NCBI GenBank assembly: GCA_934539295.1
Contig: CAKTCN010000042.1
Span: forward strand, 1-21,020
Direction: 5' to 3'
DNA: 21,020 bases
From: an uncultured Allosphingosinicella sp.
GTDB lineage: Bacteria; Pseudomonadota; Alphaproteobacteria; Sphingomonadales; Sphingomonadaceae
The notes under the pieces were generated by a model that saw nothing but the letters and a program-made list of their open reading frames with translations, made no database searches and had not been told where the DNA came from. The stretch's first letter is position 1. Every line of letters begins with the position of its first letter. The position numbers and the translations under genes are program-made. Below are positions 1 to 8,150 of the stretch, piece by piece.

Positions 1-200
1 GTTACATGGTGTGGCCGGGCCAGGCGCTGGGCTACAAGATCGGGTCGCTCAAGATCATGGAACTGCGCACCCGCGCGCAAGGCACGCTCGGGGACAAGTT
101 CGACATCAAGGGCTTCCACGACGCGGTGCTGCTGTCCGGCCCCGTGCCGCTGGACATCCTCGAGCGCAATGTGGACGCGTGGATCGCGGAACAGCGCTGA
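1..200 (+). CDS. DUF885 family protein, C-terminal fragment
   Basis: This is the 3' end of a gene whose start lies upstream of the window. The reading frame is open from base 3 and stops at the TGA at 198-200. The roughly 65 visible residues include a [11 protein letters not shown] segment followed by an LRxRAQ...LGDKFD helix and [18 protein letters not shown] recognise this as the conserved C-terminus of DUF885 proteins, a large bacterial family often exported and related to metallopeptidase-like folds. The catalytic part is outside the window, so no activity can be claimed. The gene converges on the exonuclease gene at 362-817, with a palindromic element in between. Confidence 0.8.
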   Translation, partial: YMVWPGQALGYKIGSLKIMELRTRAQGTLGDKFDIKGFHDAVLLSGPVPLDILERNVDAWIAEQR

Positions 201-208
201 CGATCAGC

Positions 209-354
209 CCCTCTCCCCTTGCGGGAGAGGGTTGCGCAGACTTAGCGGCTATGCCGCTTAGTCGTAGCTGGGTGAGGGGTGGCGAAGCGAAGCTTCGCGC
301 GCTTCCTGCGGAAGCGCTCCCCTCACCCTAGCCCTCTCCCGCAAGGGGAGAGGG
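209..354. repeat. Compound palindromic element (CCCTCTCC family), intergenic
   Basis: Perfect 23-bp inverted arms lie at 209-231 and 332-354. Inside them is a second inverted pair (270-279 GGGTGAGGGG and 319-328 CCCCTCACCC). Further small hairpins follow: CTTAGCGGC/GCCGCTTAG around 241-261, GCGAAGCTTCGC around 286-297, and an 8-bp stem around 299-317. The element fills the gap between two converging genes, so it could form a large cruciform or act as a shared 3' barrier. No T-tract follows, so it is not a classic intrinsic terminator. The same family, with recognisably similar arms, occurs inside the 5' end of sufS at 5222-5325. Confidence 0.85.
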
Positions 355-361
355 AAAGTGA

Positions 362-817
362 TTACCCCTCCCAATCCAGTACGAAATCCCTCAGCGCCCG
401 CGCATCGTGAAGCGCATTGTGCGGCACCTTGCTGTTGCGCGCGACGCTGAACCCCGGATTGCGCAACAATTCGAACCGCAGCCCCACCACGTCCGCCATA
501 TCCCCCGGCGCCGTGATCAAAGCCTGGCAGAAATAAGCGATATCGTCCGGCCAGTCGGCCACGATCTCCGGCACCGGATCATGCGCCAGGTAGCGCGCAA
601 TCTCATGCGGCATCGACTCCCGGCTAGTCCCCCCGCCCGGAAAGTCCTTCGGGATCGCACCCAGGAACGGCACCACATGCTGCTCCACCCACGGGTGCAG
701 CACGTCGGGCAGCGGCAGGACGAGGTACAATTCGTCATCCCCATGCTCGGGCACCAGCGCGAGGCTGATCAACTCGCCGCCCAGCCCGTTAAACTCCGTA
801 TCCAGAAAATAGCGCAT
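362..817 (-). CDS. 3'-5' exoribonuclease, Rv2179c-like DEDDh fold
   Basis: This 151-residue protein begins MRYFLDTEFNG, which carries the first acidic motif (D6, E8) of the DEDD exonuclease superfamily. It ends with HNALHDARALRDF, the HxxxxD motif (H133 and D138) of the DEDDh subgroup. The short length and the start at the first strand match the stand-alone Rv2179c-type 3'-5' exoribonucleases (PF16473-like). These are expected to trim RNA 3' ends with two divalent metals; the RNA substrate here is unknown. The frame stays open upstream to 1312, but that extension only translates a palindromic repeat and the opposite strand of rrf2, so I place the start at the ATG at 815-817. The gene is divergent from the suf operon. 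Confidence 0.8.
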   Translation of the reverse strand: MRYFLDTEFNGLGGELISLALVPEHGDDELYLVLPLPDVLHPWVEQHVVPFLGAIPKDFPGGGTSRESMPHEIARYLAHDPVPEIVADWPDDIAYFCQALITAPGDMADVVGLRFELLRNPGFSVARNSKVPHNALHDARALRDFVLDWEG

Positions 818-828
818 GCCCCCCCCTA

Positions 829-903
829 CCCGTTCGTTTCGAGCGAAGTCGAGAAACCTTGCGCCCTCCGCCATGTGTCTCGACTTCGCCCGACACGAAC
901 GGG
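829..903. repeat. Palindromic element (GTTCGTTTCGAGCGAAGTCGAG family)
   Basis: Two 26-nt inverted arms, at 829-854 and 878-903, match at 24 of 26 positions around a 23-nt loop. The element lies between the divergent exonuclease and rrf2-suf genes, immediately upstream of the exonuclease start codon. It therefore occupies most of that gene's 5' leader and promoter space. A near-identical, longer-lived copy is at 20695-20775 and a single-arm remnant is at 7029-7057. Each arm starts GTTCG and ends in GTCGAGA, a pattern I associate with intergenic repeats of sphingomonad genomes. Confidence 0.85.
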
Positions 904-948
904 TGGGTGGAGAATCGCTTGCAATTCCGCAGCTGACCGACCACATGC

Positions 949-966
949 CCAATCGGAACGAATTGG
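949..966. promoter_or_regulatory. Possible operator dyad upstream of rrf2-suf
   Basis: CCAAT-N8-ATTGG forms a small perfect dyad ending 13 bp before the rrf2 ATG. A TATTAC hexamer (970-975), which could serve as a -10 box, follows it directly and would put the transcript start almost at the ATG. No Shine-Dalgarno sequence precedes the ATG. An autoregulated Rrf2 site here would make functional sense, but a 5-bp dyad can arise by chance and does not match the E. coli IscR consensus well. Confidence 0.3.
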
Positions 967-979
967 TCCTATTACAAAG

Positions 980-1386
980 ATGCGCCTCACCTCCCTTGCC
1001 GATTATGCCGTCGTGATGATGGCCGCCGCGGCCCGCCACCCGGCGGGTGCGCGTCTGTCGGCGGCCGGGATCGCGCAGGAGACGGGCGTGCCGCTCCCCA
1101 CCGCGCAGAAGTTGGTCGGCCGCTTGGCGAGCGCGGGCCTGCTCACCTCCGCGCGCGGCACCGGCGGTGGCTTCGCCCTCGCCCGCGGCGCGGACGGGAT
1201 CAGCCTCGCCGACATCATCGAGGCGGTGGAGGGACCCATCGCCATGACCAATTGCGCGGATGCCCAACGCAGCGACTGCGCGCTCGACCATTCGTGCCGC
1301 GTCAAGCCGCACCTCACCGCCGTCAACGGCGCCGTGCGTGGCGCCCTCCAGGGGGTCAGCCTCCTCACGCTTTCCGGGGACCTCAA

Positions 1387-1390
<4 letters not shown>
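980..1390 (+). CDS. Rrf2-family SUF system regulator
   Basis: This is a 136-residue winged-helix regulator starting [14 protein letters not shown], the standard Rrf2 N-terminal recognition segment. The helix-turn-helix spans about residues 26-52 and the wing is GTGGGF at about 60-65. Three cysteines (C92, C100, C106) lie in the loop that binds an Fe-S cluster in IscR and in SUF-linked Rrf2 proteins. Their spacing is C-x7-C-x5-C, slightly wider than the C-x5-C-x5-C of IscR. It is the first gene of the suf operon and overlaps sufB by 4 bases (GTGA), so it very probably controls the operon in response to cluster availability. The start is the ATG that gives the family N-terminus; no clear ribosome-binding site is visible, so leaderless translation is possible. 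Confidence 0.9.
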
Positions 1391-2855
<1,465 letters not shown>

Positions 2856-2859
<4 letters not shown>

Positions 2860-3244
2860 TCCTGATCAATTTGGCAGCCGCCCTTCCAGCAGTCCTTGCA
2901 CCTGCCAGCGTGACCGATTTTCACGCAGAGCTGAAAGCAGCACGCGGAGCCTATGACGATTGCCTCATCGCAGAGGCGACAAGAATTAAGGCTTCGCAGC
3001 CCGATCGGTGGCGCCGGTACGAGGAATATTCGAGGGTTTGTCAAAGCGAGCGGTCGCAGCTTGTACAGGCTCTCGTCCGGGCGTCGGCGCCTCCGACGGG
3101 GAGAGATGGACGTGTCCGGCGATGGCAAGCGGTTAACGACTATGTCGAAGAACTCTCCGCCCGCTACGCTTCTCGCCAGCTTGAGGAGCCGATTGGCCCT
3201 GAAGAGGTCGAAGTGGGACATCCAGTGACGAAGATCGAGGACTG

Positions 3245-3245
<1 letters not shown>
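2856..3245 (+). CDS. Small, probably exported protein of unknown function inside the suf operon
   Basis: This 129-residue product has no family I can name. It starts with GTG overlapping the sufB stop (GTGA), and its TGA shares one base with the sufC ATG, so it is a fully coupled operon member. The N-terminus, about residues 1-20, is hydrophobic ([17 protein letters not shown]) and resembles a Sec signal peptide or membrane anchor, though it lacks a basic n-region. The rest is charged and helical. Two cysteines, in YDDC and RVC, could pair if the protein is exported. Codon choice is visibly less GC3-biased than in sufB and sufC, with many codons such as GCA, TTG, TTT and CGA. That suggests a later arrival in the operon. 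An envelope protein would have no known role in cytoplasmic Fe-S assembly. Confidence 0.7.
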
Positions 3246-4105
<860 letters not shown>

Positions 4106-4106
4106 G

Positions 4107-5201
4107 GTGACGGTGCAACTCGACCTTCCCACCACCCGCGAAGAGGCATGGCGCTGGAGCGACCTGTCGGCCCTGCCGGCACTCGCGGCGAATCCCGCAT
4201 TGGTGCGCACTGACCGTGAACTTCCGTGGCTCGACTGCGGCGGCGACGCCCCTCGCCTGCTGTTCGTGGATGGCAAGCTGGACGAGGCGGCCAGCCGTCT
4301 GGGACCGATTCGGATGGGAGCGGTGGAGACGCGCACGCCGGATCATCCCCTTGCCCGCCATGCCTCCGGCACCGGCTGGTCGCTGAAGCTCGGCCGCGAA
4401 CATTCGCCGCCCGGCCTCGTCCAGATCGTTCATGTGTCGAGCGGCGCGGCGGATCACCTGCCCGCCGAGATCGAGCTCGATGTCGATGCCCAGGCGTCGA
4501 TCGTCGAGACCTTCGTAGGGGGCGGTTGGGCCAACCGCGCCACGCGCTTCACCTTGTTCAGTGGCGCTCGCCTGATGCTCGCCCGCCGCCTTACCGGCAC
4601 CAGCGGTTTCGCGAGCATCACCGATTGCGCCACGATCGGCGAGGGCGCCAGCCTGACGCTGACCACGCTGGCTGCGGGCGGCACCGACACCCGGCTCGAC
4701 ACGCAAATCGAGATCAAGGGCGAGGGTGCCTATGCCGAGGCCGGCGGCGCGCTGCTCGCCCGCGGCAAGCAGCGCCACGACGCCAATTTCGTGCTCAGTC
4801 ACCAGGCGCTGAACGGCACCAGCCGCCAACTGTGGCGCTCGGTCGCCGACGACAAGGCGGTCTGCTCCGTCGCCGCCCGCGTCGAAGTCGCCCGCGCGGC
4901 ACAGAAGACCGATGGCGAGCAATCCTTGAAGGGCCTGCTCCTCGCCCGCACCGCGACGATCAACGCCAAGCCCGAGCTCGAAATCTTCGCCGACGACGTG
5001 AAGTGCGCGCACGGCGCCACAGTGGGTGAACTCGATCGCAATGCCCTCTTCTACCTGGCCAGCCGCGGTGTCGCCCCGGCCGAAGCCAAGACCCTCCTCA
5101 CCCGCGCCTTCGTCGCCGACGCCATCGACCGCATCGGCGAAGAGGCGGTGCGCGAGGCGTTTCATGCGGAGGCGATGGCATGGCTTGGAGGGTCGCTGTG
5201 A
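4107..5201 (+). CDS. sufD: Fe-S cluster assembly protein SufD
   Basis: SufD is the partner of SufB in the SufBC2D scaffold and is involved in iron acquisition and complex assembly. The protein has about 364 residues. Its C-terminal block DVKCAHGATVGELDRNALFYLASRGV carries H302, equivalent to the essential H360 of E. coli SufD. The middle is the beta-helix region typical of SufB/SufD. The start is taken as the GTG at 4107, one base after the sufC stop (VTVQLDLP); a second GTG at 4113 is an alternative, and the difference is two residues. The stop overlaps the sufS GTG. The protein is shorter than E. coli SufD (423), as is usual in this group to my recollection. Confidence 0.93.
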   Translation: MTVQLDLPTTREEAWRWSDLSALPALAANPALVRTDRELPWLDCGGDAPRLLFVDGKLDEAASRLGPIRMGAVETRTPDHPLARHASGTGWSLKLGREHSPPGLVQIVHVSSGAADHLPAEIELDVDAQASIVETFVGGGWANRATRFTLFSGARLMLARRLTGTSGFASITDCATIGEGASLTLTTLAAGGTDTRLDTQIEIKGEGAYAEAGGALLARGKQRHDANFVLSHQALNGTSRQLWRSVADDKAVCSVAARVEVARAAQKTDGEQSLKGLLLARTATINAKPELEIFADDVKCAHGATVGELDRNALFYLASRGVAPAEAKTLLTRAFVADAIDRIGEEAVREAFHAEAMAWLGGSL

Positions 5202-6529
5202 GTGACGCTCGCACAGATACTCCCTCTCCCCAGCGGGGAGAGGGTTGGGGTGAGGGGGCTCTGAGTCGGAGCGAACTCACTCACGCCGAACCCCCTCACC
5301 CAACCCTCTCCCCCGAGGGAGAGGGCTTGAGCGCCTCCCCCCTCGACCGCGTTGCGGACTTTCCCGCCATCCCAGCCGGCTGGGCCTATCTCGACACCGC
5401 CGCCACCGCGCAGAAGCCGCAGCCCGTCACCGACGCGATCACCCGCGCTTACGCCGAGACCTACGCCACCGTGCATCGCGGCGTGTACACGCGCTCGTCC
5501 GACATGACGTTCGCCTTTGAGGCCGCCCGCCGCCGCGTCGCCCGCTTCATCGGCGCGCCGTCCGAGCGCGAGATCGTGTTCGTGCGCGGGGCGACCGAGG
5601 GCATCAACCTCGTCGCCCAGACCTGGGGCGCGGCGAACCTCAAGGCTGGCGATCGCATCATGCTGTCGGTGCTGGAGCATCACAGCAACATCGTCCCCTG
5701 GCAGCTCATCGCCGAGCGTATGGGCGCCGAGATCGACGTCGCGCCGCTCACCGCAGACGGCCTCATCGACCTCGACGCGATGGCCGCGATGCTGACCGAC
5801 CGGCACAAGCTGGTGGCGCTCGCCCATGTCTCCAACGTCCTCGGCTCCGTCCTCGACGCCCGCCGCGCCGCCGACCTCGCCCATGCGGTTGGTGCCAAGC
5901 TGCTGCTCGACGGCTGCCAGGCCGTGCCGCGTCTGCCCGTCAACGTCGCTGACCTGGGCTGCGACTTCTACGTCTTCTCGGGCCACAAGCTCTACGGCCC
6001 CACCGGGATCGGCGTGCTGTGGGCGCCCTATGAAACGCTCGACGCCATGCCACCCTGGCACGGCGGCGGCGCGATGATCGACAAGGTCAGCTTCGCCCGC
6101 ACCACCTATGCCCCGCCGCCTGCGCGGTTCGAGGCCGGCACCCCGCACATCGTCGGCGTGCTCGGGCTGGAGGCCGCGATCGATTATGTCGAGGGTATCG
6201 GCCTCGACGCCATCCACGCGCACGAGACGGCACTGGTCCGCGACGCACGCGCGGCGCTGTCGGCGATCAACTCGGTCCGCTTGCTCGGACCCGAGGACAG
6301 CGCCGGCATCGTCTCCTTCGCGGTGGAGGGGGTGCATCCGCACGATGTCGGCACCATATTGGACGAGGCGAAGGTCGCGATCCGCGCCGGCCACCATTGT
6401 GCCCAGCCGCTGATGGAGCATCTGGGCGTGGACGCGACCGCAAGGGCCAGCTTCGGCGTCTATAACGGCCGAGGGGATATCGAAGCTTTGGTGCGCGGCA
6501 TCGAAAGAGTGACGAGAATATTCGGATGA
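5198..6529 (+). CDS. sufS: Cysteine desulfurase SufS (type II) with repeat-encoded N-terminal extension
   Basis: This PLP enzyme releases sulfur from cysteine for the SUF scaffold. The PLP lysine is K264 in FSGHKLYGPTG and the catalytic cysteine is C401 in RAGHHCAQPLM. LEHHSN supplies the cofactor-stacking histidine, and the substrate loop GVYTRSSD is present. Starting at the GTG that overlaps the sufD stop, the product is 443 residues against 406 in E. coli. The excess is at the N-terminus: after VSDARTDT comes a Pro/Glu/Gly-rich stretch encoded by a palindromic element, and then LSASPLDRVADFP, where the normal protein begins. An in-frame TTG at 5327, preceded by purine-rich repeat sequence (GAGGGAGAGGG), could instead start a protein of normal length. 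The PLP-Asp motif reads DGCQ where DGAQ is usual. Confidence 0.95.
   Translation: MSDARTDTPSPQRGEGWGEGALSRSELTHAEPPHPTLSPEGEGLSASPLDRVADFPAIPAGWAYLDTAATAQKPQPVTDAITRAYAETYATVHRGVYTRSSDMTFAFEAARRRVARFIGAPSEREIVFVRGATEGINLVAQTWGAANLKAGDRIMLSVLEHHSNIVPWQLIAERMGAEIDVAPLTADGLIDLDAMAAMLTDRHKLVALAHVSNVLGSVLDARRAADLAHAVGAKLLLDGCQAVPRLPVNVADLGCDFYVFSGHKLYGPTGIGVLWAPYETLDAMPPWHGGGAMIDKVSFARTTYAPPPARFEAGTPHIVGVLGLEAAIDYVEGIGLDAIHAHETALVRDARAALSAINSVRLLGPEDSAGIVSFAVEGVHPHDVGTILDEAKVAIRAGHHCAQPLMEHLGVDATARASFGVYNGRGDIEALVRGIERVTRIFG
5222..5325. repeat. Palindromic element inserted at the 5' end of sufS (CCCTCTCC family)
   Basis: The arms at about 5222-5258 and 5291-5325 are inverted copies of each other, with a few mismatches and a two-base length difference, around a loop of about 32 nt. 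The ends are CCCTCTCC...GGAGAGGG with an inner GGGTGAGGGGG/CCCCCTCACCC pair, the same design as the element at 209-354. It is open in the sufS frame over its whole length. Its right end supplies a GAGGGAGAGGG tract just ahead of an in-frame TTG, so it may have brought a new ribosome-binding site. Confidence 0.9.
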
Positions 6530-6987
6530 ACGAAGAACGCACGATCCAGATCGAAGAGGTAGAGGCCACCTCGCCGCCGCCGCGTGCGCGCGTCGAAGCC
6601 GAGCCCGCGCCGGAGCGCCAGCGCGACTATCTCACCGGCTTTCTCGAGCAAAAGCCGGCACCCTTCACGCCCGTGGAGCCCGGCGGCGACCTTTACGAAG
6701 CCGTGATCGACGCGCTGAAGGAAATCTACGACCCTGAAATCCCGGTCAACATCTACGACCTCGGCCTCATCTACGACGTGCAGCTGTCGGCCGAGAACCA
6801 TGCCAAGGTCATCATGACCCTGACCACGCCGCATTGCCCCGTTGCCGAATCCATGCCCGGCGAAGTCGAGCTGCGCGTCGGCGCGGTGCCGGGCATCGGC
6901 GACGCCCAGGTCGATCTCGTCTGGGACCCGCCCTGGGACCCGCAGAAGATGAGCGATGAGGCGAAGCTCGAACTGGGCATGCTTTAG
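6526..6987 (+). CDS. sufT: SUF-associated DUF59/MIP18 protein (SufT-like)
   Basis: This is a 153-residue protein with a DUF59 (MIP18) domain from about residue 55 to the end. It shows LYEAVIDALKEIYDPEIPVNIYDLGLIYDV, the family's conserved cysteine in TTPHCPVAESMPGEV, and VWDPPWDPQKMSDEAKLELGM. SUF-operon members of this family act in Fe-S cluster maturation or transfer, and the mechanism is not settled. The first ~50 residues are a Pro/Ala/Glu-rich charged extension without predicted fold. The ATG overlaps the sufS stop (ATGA). It is the sixth gene of the SUF set, and the next gene follows after an 85-bp gap that holds repeats. Confidence 0.9.
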   Translation: MNEERTIQIEEVEATSPPPRARVEAEPAPERQRDYLTGFLEQKPAPFTPVEPGGDLYEAVIDALKEIYDPEIPVNIYDLGLIYDVQLSAENHAKVIMTLTTPHCPVAESMPGEVELRVGAVPGIGDAQVDLVWDPPWDPQKMSDEAKLELGML

Positions 6988-6991
6988 GTTT

Positions 6992-7014
6992 CGATCAAAG
7001 TGGTACTTTGATCG
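6992..7014. other. Perfect 10-bp inverted repeat upstream of sufA
   Basis: CGATCAAAGT, a 3-nt spacer (GGT), then ACTTTGATCG: a perfect 23-bp dyad starting 5 bp after the sufT stop and ending about 58 bp before sufA. It is AT-richer than its surroundings. As RNA it would make a tight hairpin but lacks a T-tract. As DNA it could be an operator or a processing/attenuation site separating sufA from the upstream genes. Confidence 0.6.
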
Positions 7015-7028
7015 ATGAGAAGAAAACT

Positions 7029-7057
7029 CCGTTCGTTCGGGCGAAGTCGAGAAACGG
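7029..7057. repeat. Half-copy of the GTTCG...GTCGAGAAAC palindromic element
   Basis: This 29-bp stretch (CCGTTCGTTCGGGC, then GAAGTCGAGAAACGG) matches one arm of the elements at 829-903 and 20695-20775, but no second arm follows. It sits directly before the sufA Shine-Dalgarno sequence. It looks like a truncated or decayed element in the sufT-sufA spacer. Confidence 0.7.
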
Positions 7058-7072
7058 GGTTGGAGAATGAAC

Positions 7073-7426
7073 ATGGCAACCAAAGTACGCGAAAGACCCG
7101 CCGCCCTCCTGCTGACGCCGTCAGCCGAGCAGCGCATCGCCGACCTGATGGCCCAGGCGCCCGAAGGCACGGTGGGCGTCAAGCTCTCCACGCCGCGCCG
7201 CGGCTGCTCCGGCCTGGCTTATTCGGTCGACTATGTTTCGGAGGAAAAGCCCTTCGACGAGAAGATCAAGACGCCCGGCGGCACCTTCTACGTGGACGGC
7301 GCGTCCATTCTCTACCTGATCGGCAGCCGCATGGATTGGCGTGAGGACGACTTCACCGCCGGGTTCGTGTTCGACAACCCCAATGCCAAGGGCAGTTGCG
7401 GGTGCGGAGAAAGTTTCACGGTCTAA
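7073..7426 (+). CDS. sufA: A-type Fe-S carrier protein (SufA/IscA family)
   Basis: This is a 117-residue HesB/IscA-fold protein that receives clusters from SufBCD and passes them to apo-proteins. The three ligand cysteines are C45 (RRGCSGLAY) and C109 and C111 (GSCGCGESF), in the canonical C-x63-C-x-C spacing. Two ATGs are available, at 7067 and 7073. GGAG at 7062-7065 is only one base from the first but seven from the second, so I choose 7073. It closes the suf operon. The 85-bp repeat-containing gap before it is the longest in the operon, so it may have its own promoter or be partly uncoupled. Confidence 0.93.
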   Translation: MATKVRERPAALLLTPSAEQRIADLMAQAPEGTVGVKLSTPRRGCSGLAYSVDYVSEEKPFDEKIKTPGGTFYVDGASILYLIGSRMDWREDDFTAGFVFDNPNAKGSCGCGESFTV

Positions 7427-7433
7427 ACAACGG

Positions 7434-7459
7434 CTTGCCGCATTTGTGAACGCGGCGAG
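7434..7459 (+). terminator. Weak hairpin after the suf operon
   Basis: CTTGCCGC and GCGGCGAG form an 8-bp stem (one G-T pair) with a 10-nt loop, eight bases after the sufA stop. No U-tract follows, so intrinsic termination is doubtful. It may mark a 3' end or a Rho-dependent stop. Confidence 0.3.
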
Positions 7460-7550
7460 TTGAGGCGGATGCTTGCAACGAAAGCGAAATAAAGGGGTTC
7501 AAACAGGCAAAAGGGCACTGGGCGGTGGGCTTCGAAGGAGAAGCATAGTG

Positions 7551-8150
7551 ATGAAGCCCCTGTTCGCGTTTCTCGCGCTCTCGGCAGCTCCCGTCGCCGT
7601 TGCGCAGGCGCCTGTCGCTCCCGATGCATCGGCCGCCCACCCCGCTCGCGAATGGCAGCTCGCCGCCGGTGACAATGGCTGCATGATCCACGCCGGGTCC
7701 AATGCAGGCACCGTATTGTCGATCACCGCCTCACCCCAGCGTGATTCGCTGCTATTCATCGTCCAGAACCGCGAATGGGCCGCACTTTCGGATGGCGAGA
7801 ATTACGCGCTCGACATCGAATTCGACCAGATGGGCCCGTGGAAGATCGACGCGACCGCCCAGGCGGAGCTCGACCAGGATGGCCCCGGCCTGATCTTCAT
7901 CGTCCGCCCGGGCCGGGAGGACGGCGCCCGCTTCCTCAAGGAGTTCGCCGGAGCGGGCAGCATCCGCGTCGGCCATGACGGCGCCATGCTGGACAGCGTG
8001 CCGCTGGGCGGCAGCCGCGCCGCAATGGCCGGCATGTCGCGCTGCATGGGCGAGGCCGTCGCCCAGGCCGGCGTGACTGCGCCGGAATCGGTGATCGAGG
8101 GTGAGCCCGCACCTGCCTTCGAAAGCGACGAGGCCCCCGTCGGGATCTAG
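7551..8150 (+). CDS. Secreted protein of unknown function
   Basis: This is a 199-residue protein with a clear Sec signal peptide: MKPLFAFLALSAAPVAVAQA, with cleavage likely after AVAQA at about 19. The mature part has two cysteines (one in NGCMIH near residue 44 and one in SRCMGE near 164) that could form a disulfide, and it alternates short strands. I recognise no family motif. GAAGGAG at 7534-7540 precedes both a GTG at 7548 and the ATG at 7551; the choice changes one residue. The coding frame stays open further upstream but without signal-peptide character. It lies 124 bp after sufA, so it may have its own promoter. Its stop shares the tetranucleotide CTAG with the stop of the convergent subtilase gene. 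Confidence 0.75.
   Translation: MKPLFAFLALSAAPVAVAQAPVAPDASAAHPAREWQLAAGDNGCMIHAGSNAGTVLSITASPQRDSLLFIVQNREWAALSDGENYALDIEFDQMGPWKIDATAQAELDQDGPGLIFIVRPGREDGARFLKEFAGAGSIRVGHDGAMLDSVPLGGSRAAMAGMSRCMGEAVAQAGVTAPESVIEGEPAPAFESDEAPVGI

Noticed and set aside
200..360. CRISPR-like array from repeated hairpins
   Set aside because: Arms are inverted, not direct repeats, and there are no regular spacers or cas genes.
407..979. Long N-terminal extension of the Rrf2 protein
   Set aside because: The upstream open frame only reads the antisense of the exonuclease gene and a palindromic element; the family start is the ATG at 980.
818..1312. Long N-terminal extension of the exonuclease
   Set aside because: It translates a repeat and the opposite strand of rrf2; MRYFLDTEF at 817 is the natural start.
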